Assembly (NCBI GenBank): GCA_036497945.1
Contig: DASXIN010000141.1
Span: 21,321-85,320, forward strand
Direction: 5' to 3'
DNA length: 64,000 nt
Source of the DNA: RYN-230 sp036497945
Lineage (GTDB): Bacteria; Actinomycetota; Actinomycetes; Streptosporangiales; Streptosporangiaceae
Under the pieces are notes generated by a model. The model ran no database searches. It was not told where the DNA came from and worked only from the letters and a program-made list of their open reading frames with translations. Made by a program: the position numbers and the translations under genes. Shown one piece after another: positions 36,722-46,066 of this stretch. How positions within the stretch are numbered: position 1 is the first letter of the stretch; every line of letters begins with the position of its first letter.

Positions 36722-37651
36722 ATGTGGCGCGACGTCGAACTACGTGAGCTGCGGATCTTTCTCGTGCTCGCCGATGAGCTGCACTTCGGGCGGACGGCCC
36801 AGCGGCTGGGTATCTCCCAGCCCGGGGTGAGCGAGGCCGTGCGGGTCCTCGAGTCCCGGCTCGGCGTCAAGGTCTTCGACCGGACCAGCCGCCGGGTCCA
36901 GCTCACCCAGGCCGGGGAAGGGCTCAGACGCGACCTCGTGCCCGCCCTGGCTGCCCTGGAGCAGGCCCTGGCCGAGGCCAGCTCGATGTCCCGTGCCGTC
37001 CGCGGGCTGCTCCGCATCGGCTTCGTCCTCACCACCGAGGGGCCACCACTCAGCCGGCTCGTGACGGCGTTCCAGGCCCGCCACCCCGGCTGCGAGGTCA
37101 GGCTGCACGAGGTCGAGACCTTCGACGCCTACCGGCCGCTGCGCCGGGGAGACATCGACGTCCTGTGCAACTGGCTGGCTGTCGACGAGCCGGATCTCAC
37201 CGCGGGCAGTGTGTTCGCCCACTACCGGCGGGCGCTCGCCGTCGCCCCAGCGCATCGCCTGGCGGGCCAGCGCACGGTGTCCGCTGAGGACCTCGCCAGC
37301 GAAGAAGTGGCGTTGCTTCCCCCGACTATTCCAGCGGCGGTCCACGACCTGCTCATGCCCCCGCGCACGCCATCGGGACGCCCGATCCGCCGAACTCAGC
37401 CGGTGCACACCATCAACGAGATCCTGTCGCTGGTGGCCCAGGGTCGCATCGTCCATCCCACCAGCTCGGACGTCCCCATCTTCGACCGCGACGACGTCAC
37501 CCTCATCCCGATCAGGGATCTGCCTCCGCTGCCACTCGGGCTGGTCTGGTGCACCGGCCGGGAGAACCCGCGTATCCGCGCTCTAAACGAGACCGCGCAG
37601 TCCATGACTGCGTCATCCGGCACGGCCCAACCGGGCCGCCCGCGGGACTGA
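36722..37651 (+). CDS. LysR-family transcriptional regulator
   Basis: 309 residues. The N-terminal winged helix has ELRELRIFLVLADELHFGRT and AQRLGISQPGVSEAVRVLE. The C-terminal periplasmic-binding-like domain (about residues 95-300) has GLLRIGFVLTTEG and VDVLCNW-type strands for effector binding. It is divergent from the SDR gene, which it probably activates in response to that enzyme's substrate. It is convergent with the DUF3046 gene, with 14 bases between. Confidence 0.93.
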   Translation: MWRDVELRELRIFLVLADELHFGRTAQRLGISQPGVSEAVRVLESRLGVKVFDRTSRRVQLTQAGEGLRRDLVPALAALEQALAEASSMSRAVRGLLRIGFVLTTEGPPLSRLVTAFQARHPGCEVRLHEVETFDAYRPLRRGDIDVLCNWLAVDEPDLTAGSVFAHYRRALAVAPAHRLAGQRTVSAEDLASEEVALLPPTIPAAVHDLLMPPRTPSGRPIRRTQPVHTINEILSLVAQGRIVHPTSSDVPIFDRDDVTLIPIRDLPPLPLGLVWCTGRENPRIRALNETAQSMTASSGTAQPGRPRD

Positions 37652-37665
37652 AGCCGCCGCAACCC

Positions 37666-37860
37666 TCAGCGCAGCTTCTGCGGGACGTCGAACTCCTCGG
37701 CGACGGCCCGCCAGACTGTCTTGGCGTCCTCTCCGTCGGCCAGCGCCTGCTCCACCGTCCGCCCGCCCAGCTCGGCCAGGACGTGGTCCTTGGCGACGCT
37801 GCTCGCGTAGGTGTCGCCGAACTGTGCCCGCATCCGTTCCCAGAACTCGCTGAGCCGCAC
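37666..37860 (-). CDS. DUF3046 protein
   Basis: 64 residues from GTG 37860, with GGGGAGG upstream. It matches the small actinobacterial DUF3046 family (MRLSEFWERMRAQFGDTYA start, AVAEEFDVPQKLR end), nearly always encoded directly before recA. Its function is unknown. Here it is separated from recA by the divergent SDR/LysR pair, which looks like a later insertion. Confidence 0.92.
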   Translation of the reverse strand: MRLSEFWERMRAQFGDTYASSVAKDHVLAELGGRTVEQALADGEDAKTVWRAVAEEFDVPQKLR

Positions 37861-38110
37861 GGTCCTCCCCTGCTGTGCACGGTGTCTGCCGGTAAGCGCC
37901 GGACCTGGGGTGAGGCTACCGGCGGCCGGGCGGCAACCCCAACCTCGGAGCGAATCCGGAGCAAATCAGAGGTATGTGAGCAGCCTGGTGGGGAAGGGTC
38001 ATAACGGGTGCCCGGCAATGGCGTGACTGGATTCAGGCAGGTCCTGGGCACACCGGATTGGCGTGGCTGGCCGACCCTAACCGGCCGGCCCTGACCCGCC
38101 TGGAGCGCAG

Positions 38111-38785
38111 ATGGACCCAGCTGGCGACGGCGGCCCGCCCACCGCGGTGGCGCACGGCCCCGGCCAGCCCGCTGGGTCTACCGCAGAGCCCGGACGGCCG
38201 CGGCACACCGACGGTTTCGCGGTGGCCACCTTCATCTCCGGCATCGTGCCGGCCGTGCCGCTGACCGTGATCCTCGGCCCGGTGGCGCTGATCCGGATCA
38301 ATCGGACCAAGGCCCGTGGCCGGTCCCTGGCCATCACCGGGCTGGTGCTGGCCGGCCTGTGGACCATCGCCGCGGCCCTCGGCGGCGCCGTGTTTCTCAC
38401 CCGGCACCACCAGCCGGCCCGGCCCGCCGCAGTGCCCCGGGTGTTCAGCCTGCGCACCGGGCAGTGCCTGGATTCCGGGCAGAATGGGATCAGCGGCGTG
38501 ACCGTGCTGTCCTGCGGCCAGCCGCATGACGCGGAAGTATTCGGCACGTTCCCGCTGGCCGGGCACCGCTACCCGGGCGCCGGGGCCGTGCTGCAGCAAG
38601 CTGACCAGGGCTGCGCCGCCCGGCTGAGCAGCTACCTGAACCCGCAGCTGTCGTCGTCCTCGCTGACCGAGTCCTACGTCTACCCGGACGCGGGCGCCTG
38701 GGCGGCTGGCGAGCGGACCGTGGTGTGCACCGTGCGCAGCGCGTCCGGCCAGCTCACGGGCTCGGTCCGGGCCGCCCCCGGCTGA
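38111..38785 (+). CDS. DUF4190 / septum-formation domain membrane protein
   Basis: 224 residues from ATG 38111, with GGAG 6 bases before. A polar N-terminal tail is followed by two membrane helices with a conserved DUF4190 hairpin (GFAVATFISGIVPAVPLT and GRSLAITGLVLAGLWTI). An extracytoplasmic septum-formation-like domain follows, with paired cysteines: RTGQCLDSG, VLSCGQPHDAEVFG, QGCAARL and VVCTV. These proteins are typical actinobacterial envelope proteins of unclear role. It lies 40 bases before lhr on the same strand. Confidence 0.85.
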   Translation: MDPAGDGGPPTAVAHGPGQPAGSTAEPGRPRHTDGFAVATFISGIVPAVPLTVILGPVALIRINRTKARGRSLAITGLVLAGLWTIAAALGGAVFLTRHHQPARPAAVPRVFSLRTGQCLDSGQNGISGVTVLSCGQPHDAEVFGTFPLAGHRYPGAGAVLQQADQGCAARLSSYLNPQLSSSSLTESYVYPDAGAWAAGERTVVCTVRSASGQLTGSVRAAPG

Positions 38786-38825
38786 GGCGGTCAATCCTGT
38801 CGGCAGCGGCAGGCAATATGAAGAT

Positions 38826-41800
38826 ATGTCCGCTGCCCCCGGCCGGGATCCCATGGAGGGATTCAGCGCGGTTACCCGCGACTGGTTCACGGCCGCCTTC
38901 GCCGCGCCCACCGAGGCGCAGGCCGAGGCCTGGGCGGCCATCGGCAAGGGCGAGAACACCCTGGTGATCGCCCCGACCGGCTCTGGCAAGACGCTGGCCG
39001 CGTTCCTCTGGGCGCTGGACCGGCTGGCCGCCGCCCCAACCCCGCACGATGCCCAACGCCGGTGCCGGGTGCTGTACATCTCGCCGCTGAAGGCGCTTGC
39101 GGTGGACATCGAGCGCAACCTGCGCGCCCCGTTGACCGGGATCAGGCACACCGCGCAGGCGATCGGCGGCAGTCCGCCGGACATCCAGGTCGCCGTGCGC
39201 ACCGGGGACAGCAGCCCGGAGGAACGCCGCCGCCTGGCCGCCCGGCCGCCGGACATCCTGATCACCACACCCGAGTCGCTGTTCCTGCTGCTCACCTCCA
39301 AGGCCCGCGACGTGCTGCGCGACGTGGACACCGTCATCGTGGACGAGGTGCACGCGCTGGCCGGCGGCAAGCGCGGCGCGCACCTGGCGCTGTCCCTGGA
39401 GCGGCTCGATGCCCTGGAGCCCGGGCGGGCCCCCGCGCAGCGCATTGGCCTGTCCGCCACCGTCCGGCCGGCCGACGTCGTGGCGTCCTTCCTCGGCGGG
39501 GCCCGCCCGGTCACCGTGGCCGCCCCGCCCAGCAGCAAGCGGCTGGACCTGCGCATCGTGGTGCCGGTCGAGGACATGACCGACCTGGAGACCTCGGCCG
39601 GCCCGGAGACCCCGGACGGGCAGGCGCCGCGCCGCTCCATCTGGCCGCACGTGGAAGAACGGGTGCTCGACTTGATCGAGCAGCACCGCTCCACGATCGT
39701 GTTCGCCAATTCGCGGCGGCTGGCCGAGCGGCTCTGCGCCCGGCTGAACGAACTCGCCGCGGAGCGCGCCGAACTCCGGGCCGGCGCGCCGGCCCAAGCC
39801 GGCTCGGCGGCACCGGCCCAGATCATGGCCCAGGCCGGGGCCACCGGCGGCGCACCGCCCGAGGTGGCCCGGGCGCACCACGGGTCGGTGTCCCGGCAGG
39901 AGCGGGCCCAGATCGAGGAGGCGCTCAAGGCCGGCCGGCTGCCCGCCGTGGTAGCCACGTCCAGCCTGGAACTGGGCATCGACATGGGCGCGGTCGACCT
40001 GGTCGTCCAGGTGGAGTCGCCGCCGTCGGTGGCCAGCGGCCTGCAGCGCACCGGCCGGGCCGGGCACAACGTGGGCGACGTGTCCCGCGGCGTGATCTTC
40101 CCCAAGTACCCGGGTGACCTGGTGCAGGCCGCGGTGGTCGCGCGGCGCATGCAGGCTGGCCAGATCGAGGAGCTGAGCGTCCCGCGCAACCCGCTCGACG
40201 TGCTGGCCCAGCAGATCGTGGCCATGACCGCGATGGATGACTGGGCGGTGGGCGACCTGGAGCAGGTGGTCCGGCGGGCCGCCCCGTTCGCCAGCCTGAC
40301 CCGGCCGGTGCTGGAGGCCGTGCTGGACATGCTGGCCGGGCGCTATCCCAGCGAGGAGTTCGCCGAGCTGCGCCCCCGGCTGGTTTGGGACCGGACCACC
40401 GGCACGCTGCACGGCCGGCCAGGGGCCCAGCGGCTGGCCGTGACCAGCGGTGGCACCATCCCGGACCGCGGCCTGTTCGGCGTGTTCCTGGCCGCGTCGC
40501 AGCGCGAAGCCAACGGCCGCAACTCGCACCGGGTCGGTGAGCTCGACGAGGAGATGGTGTACGAGTCCCGGGTCGGCGACGTGTTCGTGCTCGGCGCGAG
40601 CTCCTGGCGGATCGAGGACATCACCGCCGACCAGGTGCTGGTCTCCCCCGCCCCGGGCCAGCCGGGCAAGCTGCCGTTCTGGCACGGCGACGCGCCGGGG
40701 CGGCCGGTTGAGCTGGGCCGGGCGCTCGGCGCCTACTGCCGGGAGCTGGCCAGCGCCACCGAGCCGGACGCCATCAGCCGGCTCCGCGCCGACGGCCTGG
40801 ACGAGCTGGCCGCCAGCAACCTGGTGCGCTATCTGGCCGATCAGCGCGAGGCGACCGGCTACGTGCCGGATGACCGCACCCTGGTCCTCGAGCGGTTCCG
40901 GGATGAGCTGGGCGACTGGCGGCTGGTGCTGCACAGCCCGTTCGGCGCGCCGGTGCACGCGCCGTGGGCGCTGGCCATCGCGGCCCGGCTGCGCGAGCGC
41001 TACCAGGGCATGGACGTGCAGGCCATGCACACCGACGACGGCATCGTGATCCGGGTGCCGGACACCGACGAGCCGCCGCCCAGCGGCATCGCCGAGCTGG
41101 TCCCGGAGGACGTGGAACGGCTGGTCACCGACGAGCTGGGCAGCTCGGCACTGTTCGCGTCCCGGTTCCGCGAGTGCGCGGCCCGGGCGCTGCTGCTGCC
41201 CCGCCGCACGCCGGGCCGCCGCAGCCCGCTGTGGCAGCAGCGGCAGCGGTCTGCGCAGCTGCTCTCGGTGGCCCGCAAGTACGGCACGTTCCCGATCGTG
41301 CTGGAGACGGTGCGGGAATGCCTGCAGGACGTGTTCGACGTGCCCGGCCTGGTCGGCCTGATGCGCGAGCTGGCCACCCGGCAGATCCGGCTGGTCGAGG
41401 TGGAGACACCCGCGCCGTCCCCGTTCGGCCGGTCCATGCTGTTCCGCTACGTCGGCGCGTTCATGTACGAGGGGGACGCGCCGGTCGCGGAGCGCCGCGC
41501 GCAGGCCCTGGCGCTGGACTCGGCCCTGCTGGCCGAGCTGCTCGGCCAGGCCGACCTGCGCGAGCTGCTCGACCCGGCGGTGGTGGCCGAGACCGAGCGC
41601 GAGCTGCAGCGGCTGCTGCCCAGCCGGGCCTGCCGGGACGCCGAGGCCGTGGCTGACCTGCTGCGCGGCATCGGGCCGCTGTCCGCGGCCGAGGTGGCGG
41701 AGCGATGCCAGGACCCGGACGCGGCAGCCGGCTGGCTGGACGGCCTGCTGGCCCAGCGCCGCGCGCTGCAGATCCGGGTGGCCGGCCAGGCCCGCTGGGC

Positions 41801-43679
41801 CGCCATCGAGGACGCCGGGCGGCTGCGCGACAGTCTCGGCGTGCCACTACCCCCCGGGGTGCCGGCCGCGTTCACCGAGCCGGTGGCCGACCCGCTGGGC
41901 GACCTGACCGCCCGGTACGCCCGCGGGCACGGCCCGTTCACCACGGCCGACGTGGCCGCCCGGTACGGGCTGGGCGTAGCCGTGGTCACCGGGACACTGC
42001 GCCGACTGGCCGCGGACGGCCGGATCGCCGAGGGTGAGTTCCTACCCGGGCGGCGCGGCACGCAGTGGTGTGACACCGGCGTGCTGCGCCTGCTGCGCCG
42101 CCGCTGCCTGGCCAAGCTGCGCAAGGAAGTGGAACCGGTGCCGGCCAGCGCGCTGGCCCGGTTCCTGCCCGCCTGGCAGCAGGCCGGCCACCCACTGACC
42201 GGGCCGGACGCCGCGCCCGCTAGCCGGGCCGGGCGGCGGCCGGTGGCCGGCCCGGACCAGGTGTATGAGGCCATCGACCAGCTGGCTGGCGCGACGGTGC
42301 CGGCTTCCGCGCTGGAGACGCTGATCCTGCCCGGCCGGGTGCCGGGTTACCAGCCCGCCATGCTGGACGAACTGACCGCCGCGGGCGAGATCGTCTGGAC
42401 CGGGGCGGGCGGCCTGCCCGGCGGTGACGGATGGCTGGTGCTGGCCCCGGCCGACACCGTGCCGCTGCTGCTGCCCGCGCCGGGCGAGATCTCCATGACC
42501 CCACTGCACGAGGCCGTGCTGAGCGCGCTGGACGGCGGCGGTGGCATGTTCTTCCGGATGCTGGCCGACCGGGCGGTCAGCCTGCTGCCGGAGCCGGACC
42601 GGGCCGGGGCCAGCGACGCCGCGCTGGCCGCGGCCATCTGGGACCTGGTCTGGGCGGGCCGGCTGAGCAACGACACGCTGGCCGCGCTGCGCACGGTGCT
42701 GAGCACCGGCCGGCCGGTCGCACCCGACGACGGGCCCGCCGCCCGGCCGGGTGCCGGGCCCGCGGGCGCGGAGCTGAACAGTGCTGGACTGAACGGTGCT
42801 GGGCCGAACAGTGCCGCGCTGAATGGCTCGGGGATTGTGCGCCCGAGTTTTGGCGGCGCTGGTTTCGGCGGTACCGGGTCGCGCGGTCGCGGCACGGGCC
42901 GGATGGGAGCGCGCCGGCCCGGCTCGGGCCGCCCGGCCATGCCGAGCCGGACCGGGCCGCCCACTGTGTCCGGGCGCTGGTCCCTGGTGCCGCCGGCCGA
43001 CCCGGATCCCACCCGGCGGCTATACGCGGTGGCCCGCACCCTGCTCGACCGGCACGGCATCCTGATCCGCGGCGCGGTGGCCACCGAACGGGTGCCGGGC
43101 GGGTTCGCGGCCATCTATCCCGTGCTGCGCGCGATGGAGGACGCCGGGCAGTGCCGCCGCGGCTATTTCGTGGAAGGCCTGGGCGCGGCGCAGTTCGCGC
43201 TGCCGGGTGCGGTGGACCGGATGCGCGCCATGGCGGCCGACGCCGAGCAGGGCGAGCAGGCCGACCCGTGGAGCCAGCCCGCTCCCCGCGACCAGGCCGC
43301 CGGGGCCCGTCCGGTCGTGCTGGCCGCCGGGGACCCGGCCAACCCGTTCGGCGCGGCGCTGCCCTGGCCGGACCGGCCGGACGAGACGCCGGGCGGGCAC
43401 CGGCCCGGCCGCAAAGCCGGCGCGCTGGTCGTGCTGGCCGACGGGCACCTGGTGCTCTACGTGGAGCGCGGCGGCAAGACCGTGTTGTCCTGGACCAGCG
43501 ACCCGGCCGTGCTCGGCCCGGCGGCCGCCGCGCTGGCCGGTGCGGCGCGGAGCGGCGCCCTGGGCCGGCTGACCATCGAGCGCGCCGATGGGGGCACCGT
43601 GCACGACTCGCCGCTGGCCGCCGCGCTCGGCGAGGCCGGCTTCCGGGCCACCCCGCGTGGCCTGCGGCTGCGCCGCTAA
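38826..43679 (+). CDS. lhr: Lhr-type ATP-dependent DNA helicase
   Basis: 1617 residues, slightly longer than typical actinobacterial Lhr (about 1500). Superfamily 2 motifs: Walker A APTGSGKT (49-56), DEVH box (173-176), SATVRP (motif III) and GLQRTGRAGHN (motif VI). A winged helix, beta barrel and the long Lhr C-terminal domain follow. It is a 3'-to-5' translocase that unwinds RNA:DNA hybrids and takes part in DNA repair. A low-complexity Ala/Asn/Gly linker (DNA 42770-42910) interrupts the C-terminal domain. ATG 38826 is used; Met10 is possible. Confidence 0.95.
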   Translation: MSAAPGRDPMEGFSAVTRDWFTAAFAAPTEAQAEAWAAIGKGENTLVIAPTGSGKTLAAFLWALDRLAAAPTPHDAQRRCRVLYISPLKALAVDIERNLRAPLTGIRHTAQAIGGSPPDIQVAVRTGDSSPEERRRLAARPPDILITTPESLFLLLTSKARDVLRDVDTVIVDEVHALAGGKRGAHLALSLERLDALEPGRAPAQRIGLSATVRPADVVASFLGGARPVTVAAPPSSKRLDLRIVVPVEDMTDLETSAGPETPDGQAPRRSIWPHVEERVLDLIEQHRSTIVFANSRRLAERLCARLNELAAERAELRAGAPAQAGSAAPAQIMAQAGATGGAPPEVARAHHGSVSRQERAQIEEALKAGRLPAVVATSSLELGIDMGAVDLVVQVESPPSVASGLQRTGRAGHNVGDVSRGVIFPKYPGDLVQAAVVARRMQAGQIEELSVPRNPLDVLAQQIVAMTAMDDWAVGDLEQVVRRAAPFASLTRPVLEAVLDMLAGRYPSEEFAELRPRLVWDRTTGTLHGRPGAQRLAVTSGGTIPDRGLFGVFLAASQREANGRNSHRVGELDEEMVYESRVGDVFVLGASSWRIEDITADQVLVSPAPGQPGKLPFWHGDAPGRPVELGRALGAYCRELASATEPDAISRLRADGLDELAASNLVRYLADQREATGYVPDDRTLVLERFRDELGDWRLVLHSPFGAPVHAPWALAIAARLRERYQGMDVQAMHTDDGIVIRVPDTDEPPPSGIAELVPEDVERLVTDELGSSALFASRFRECAARALLLPRRTPGRRSPLWQQRQRSAQLLSVARKYGTFPIVLETVRECLQDVFDVPGLVGLMRELATRQIRLVEVETPAPSPFGRSMLFRYVGAFMYEGDAPVAERRAQALALDSALLAELLGQADLRELLDPAVVAETERELQRLLPSRACRDAEAVADLLRGIGPLSAAEVAERCQDPDAAAGWLDGLLAQRRALQIRVAGQARWAAIEDAGRLRDSLGVPLPPGVPAAFTEPVADPLGDLTARYARGHGPFTTADVAARYGLGVAVVTGTLRRLAADGRIAEGEFLPGRRGTQWCDTGVLRLLRRRCLAKLRKEVEPVPASALARFLPAWQQAGHPLTGPDAAPASRAGRRPVAGPDQVYEAIDQLAGATVPASALETLILPGRVPGYQPAMLDELTAAGEIVWTGAGGLPGGDGWLVLAPADTVPLLLPAPGEISMTPLHEAVLSALDGGGGMFFRMLADRAVSLLPEPDRAGASDAALAAAIWDLVWAGRLSNDTLAALRTVLSTGRPVAPDDGPAARPGAGPAGAELNSAGLNGAGPNSAALNGSGIVRPSFGGAGFGGTGSRGRGTGRMGARRPGSGRPAMPSRTGPPTVSGRWSLVPPADPDPTRRLYAVARTLLDRHGILIRGAVATERVPGGFAAIYPVLRAMEDAGQCRRGYFVEGLGAAQFALPGAVDRMRAMAADAEQGEQADPWSQPAPRDQAAGARPVVLAAGDPANPFGAALPWPDRPDETPGGHRPGRKAGALVVLADGHLVLYVERGGKTVLSWTSDPAVLGPAAAALAGAARSGALGRLTIERADGGTVHDSPLAAALGEAGFRATPRGLRLRR

Positions 43680-43790
43680 CTAGCATCGCTGTCGCGAAGA
43701 ATCAGCAGACTCCCCATAACGCCGATAGGATCGCCGAGCCACCCAGCGTTTTCGGTCCGTGGGGGCGACCTTGGGCGCGCACAATTCTCC

Positions 43791-43806
43791 GTGGCATTGT
43801 TGCCAC
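43791..43806 (+). promoter_or_regulatory. Small hairpin before the GH25 gene
   Basis: GTGGCA / TGCCAC arms with a 4-base loop, 30 bases before the GH25 start in the 156-base gap after lhr. It may affect expression of that gene. Otherwise nothing distinctive is seen in the gap. Confidence 0.3.
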
Positions 43807-43835
43807 AACGGGGCGGTACTGAGCGGGAGGATGCG

Positions 43836-44741
43836 GTGGCCAACGCGCAAGGCATCGACGTCTCGAGCTTTCAGGGGGCGTTCGACTGGGCGGCGGAAAA
43901 GGGCTCGATCTCGTTTGCCTTCGCCAAGGCGACCGAGGGGGCGACGATCACCGACCCGGAGTTCGCCCGGAACTGGCGGCAAATGAAAGCCACCGGCCTC
44001 GTCCGCGGCGCGTACTGCTTCGGGCATCCGAAAAACGGTGCGACCACCGATGCGCGGCACTTCCTGTCCGTGGTCCGCGCGCAAGGCCTGGACCGTGGCG
44101 ATATGCTCGCCCTCGACCTGGAGACCACGGACGGACTGGCGCCAGCCCAGGTCGCCGCGTACGGGCGGAACTGGTGCGACCAGGTCCAGGCGGCCACTGG
44201 GCGCAAGCCCATCGTCTACACGTTCATCAGCTTCGCCCAGGCCGGGAACTGCGCCGGGCTCGGTGGCTATCCGCTGTGGATCGCCGACCCATCCAGCCCG
44301 GAAGGTCACCCTCGGGTCCCGCAGCCGTGGACGACGTGGGCCTTTCACCAGTACGCCACGACGCTGGTCGACCGGGACGTGTTCCACGGGGATACGGCCG
44401 CGCTCAAGAAATTCGCCAACCCCGCGCCCGCACCTAAGCAGGAGGAAGAAGTGCAGACCGGATCCCTCGTCAACGGCGCGAACGCCGTCACGCCGATCTC
44501 CATCCCGTTCGGCAGCGCCAAGGAGATCGGTTTCGCCTGTGACAACGGCCTGCAGAAACTGCCCAATGCACGGCTGCGGGTCGCGGTCTATGACGGCGGC
44601 TGGCACGTGCACAATCCGGTCGAGGTGGACAGCACCAAGGGCCAGACCGTGATCAAGTTCAGCAAGCCCGCGTCCACCTCGGTGGTCTCGGTGCAGCGAC
44701 TGGACGCCGGCGACGTCAACGTGAGCTACCAGGTTTCCTGA
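43836..44741 (+). CDS. GH25 muramidase (lysozyme) with extra C-terminal domain
   Basis: 301 residues from GTG 43836, with GGGAGG 6 bases upstream; earlier in-frame codons lack a ribosome site. The GH25 barrel (about 1-195) has GIDVSSFQGAFDW, FAFAKATEGATITD and the acidic pair region LALDLETTDG, then WTTWAFHQYA. It cleaves the glycan strands of peptidoglycan. A Pro/Glu linker (PAPAPKQEEE) leads to a roughly 95-residue beta-rich domain of unknown function. There is no signal peptide, as in phage endolysins, but no phage genes are nearby. Confidence 0.9.
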   Translation: MANAQGIDVSSFQGAFDWAAEKGSISFAFAKATEGATITDPEFARNWRQMKATGLVRGAYCFGHPKNGATTDARHFLSVVRAQGLDRGDMLALDLETTDGLAPAQVAAYGRNWCDQVQAATGRKPIVYTFISFAQAGNCAGLGGYPLWIADPSSPEGHPRVPQPWTTWAFHQYATTLVDRDVFHGDTAALKKFANPAPAPKQEEEVQTGSLVNGANAVTPISIPFGSAKEIGFACDNGLQKLPNARLRVAVYDGGWHVHNPVEVDSTKGQTVIKFSKPASTSVVSVQRLDAGDVNVSYQVS

Positions 44742-44744
44742 CCA

Positions 44745-45977
44745 TCAGCCAGCGGCCCAGCGCACCGGCAGGGCGGCTGGTTTGCGGAATACCAGGCCTA
44801 CTGGCGGCGTGGCACCATCCGGGCCGGGCCGCAGCCCGGGCAGTGGCAGCAGCGCGGCCAGCGCGGCGTGCGCTTCCAGCCGGGCCAGGTGCACGCCCAG
44901 GCAGAAGTGCGGGCCGCGGGCGAAGGCCAGATGCCGGTTCGCGTTCTCCCGCTGGACCGCGAACCGGTCCGGGTCGGTGAACACCGCCGGATCCCGGCCC
45001 GCGCCCGCCAGCGACACGGTGACCAGGTCACCCTGGCGCACCGCCGCGTCGCCGAGCAGTAGATCCCGGGTGGCGTAGCGGTCCACCACGGCGGCGGCCG
45101 GCTCCAGCCGCAGCGACTCCTCGATGGCGTTCGGCAGCAGGTCCGGATCGTCGCGGACCAGTTGCAGCTGGTCCGGGTGGCTGAGCAGGTGCCAGGCCGC
45201 GTTAGTGATCATTCCCTCGGTGGTCTCGATGCCACCGAACATCAGCACGGCCGCGTTCGACACCGCTTCATCGGTGCTCAGCCCGCCGTACCGGCCGACA
45301 TGCTGGGCCGCCGCGGCCAGCAGCGACTGGCCGGGTTCATCGGCCGCGATGACCGCGCGCAGCTGGCCGGCCAGCTGGCCGAACGCCGTCGAGCCAGCCG
45401 GGGCCGGCGCCGCTCGGGGCGCGCCGGCCAGCTCGGAGACGGCGGCCACGATCGCGTCGTACCAGCCCAGGATGACCTGGGGCGGAGTCGCGCTGAGCCC
45501 GAGCAGGTGGGCCACGACCACCGTGGCCAGCGGTCCGGCCAGGCTGCGCCGCAGTTCGGCCTGGCCGGCCGGGCGGACTGCGGCGACCATCCGGTCCGCC
45601 TCCGCGGTGACGAAGCCGGCCAGCCGGTCCCGCACCTGCGGCGGGCTGAATGGGCCGCCGAACGGCCGCCGGTGCCGGTCGTGCGCAGCCCCGTCCAGGG
45701 AGAGCATGCTCGGCCCGACCACCCGGGCGGTGGAGAACCGCGGGTCGTCCACGGTAAACGTCGCGCTGTCCCGGAGCACCCGCAGGGCCAGGTCGTACCG
45801 GGTCACCAGCCAGCCGTCCAGCACCGGCAGCCAGGACACCGGCTCCGCCGCACCCAGCCGGGCCAGCACCTGGTGCAGGCCCGGGCCAGCCAGATCCGTC
45901 AGCCGCACCGCGCCACCCAGCGGGAAGTCCCCGCGGCCCGCCGCGACCGGAGGCACGTCCCCGGGAGAGCCAGTCAC
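44745..45977 (-). CDS. Cytochrome P450
   Basis: 410 residues from GTG 45977, the usual bacterial class I length. The I-helix motif is MFGGIETTEG, where Glu-Thr replaces the common Asp-Thr; the ExxR motif is EESLRL; the haem-binding loop is FARGPHFCLGVH with Cys359. P450s hydroxylate small organic molecules using electrons from ferredoxin and a reductase, neither of which is encoded here. It is convergent with GH25 (3 bases apart) and divergent from the glycosidase-like gene. The substrate is unknown. Confidence 0.93.
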   Translation of the reverse strand: MTGSPGDVPPVAAGRGDFPLGGAVRLTDLAGPGLHQVLARLGAAEPVSWLPVLDGWLVTRYDLALRVLRDSATFTVDDPRFSTARVVGPSMLSLDGAAHDRHRRPFGGPFSPPQVRDRLAGFVTAEADRMVAAVRPAGQAELRRSLAGPLATVVVAHLLGLSATPPQVILGWYDAIVAAVSELAGAPRAAPAPAGSTAFGQLAGQLRAVIAADEPGQSLLAAAAQHVGRYGGLSTDEAVSNAAVLMFGGIETTEGMITNAAWHLLSHPDQLQLVRDDPDLLPNAIEESLRLEPAAAVVDRYATRDLLLGDAAVRQGDLVTVSLAGAGRDPAVFTDPDRFAVQRENANRHLAFARGPHFCLGVHLARLEAHAALAALLPLPGLRPGPDGATPPVGLVFRKPAALPVRWAAG

Positions 45978-46066
45978 CCAGCCGACGGTACCGGGTGCTG
46001 ACTTCTTTGCCGGGTCTGAACTGGACGCAGACGCGCTCTTGGCCACCTGGCAGGCAGCCTGGATAC

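Noticed and set aside
38033..41030. Two long minus-strand frames opposite the DUF4190 gene and lhr
   Set aside because: Ser/Arg/Ala/Gly-rich shadows; helicase motifs lie on the plus strand.
43836..44741. Prophage remnant suggested by the endolysin-like GH25
   Set aside because: No integrase, structural, holin or attachment sites nearby.
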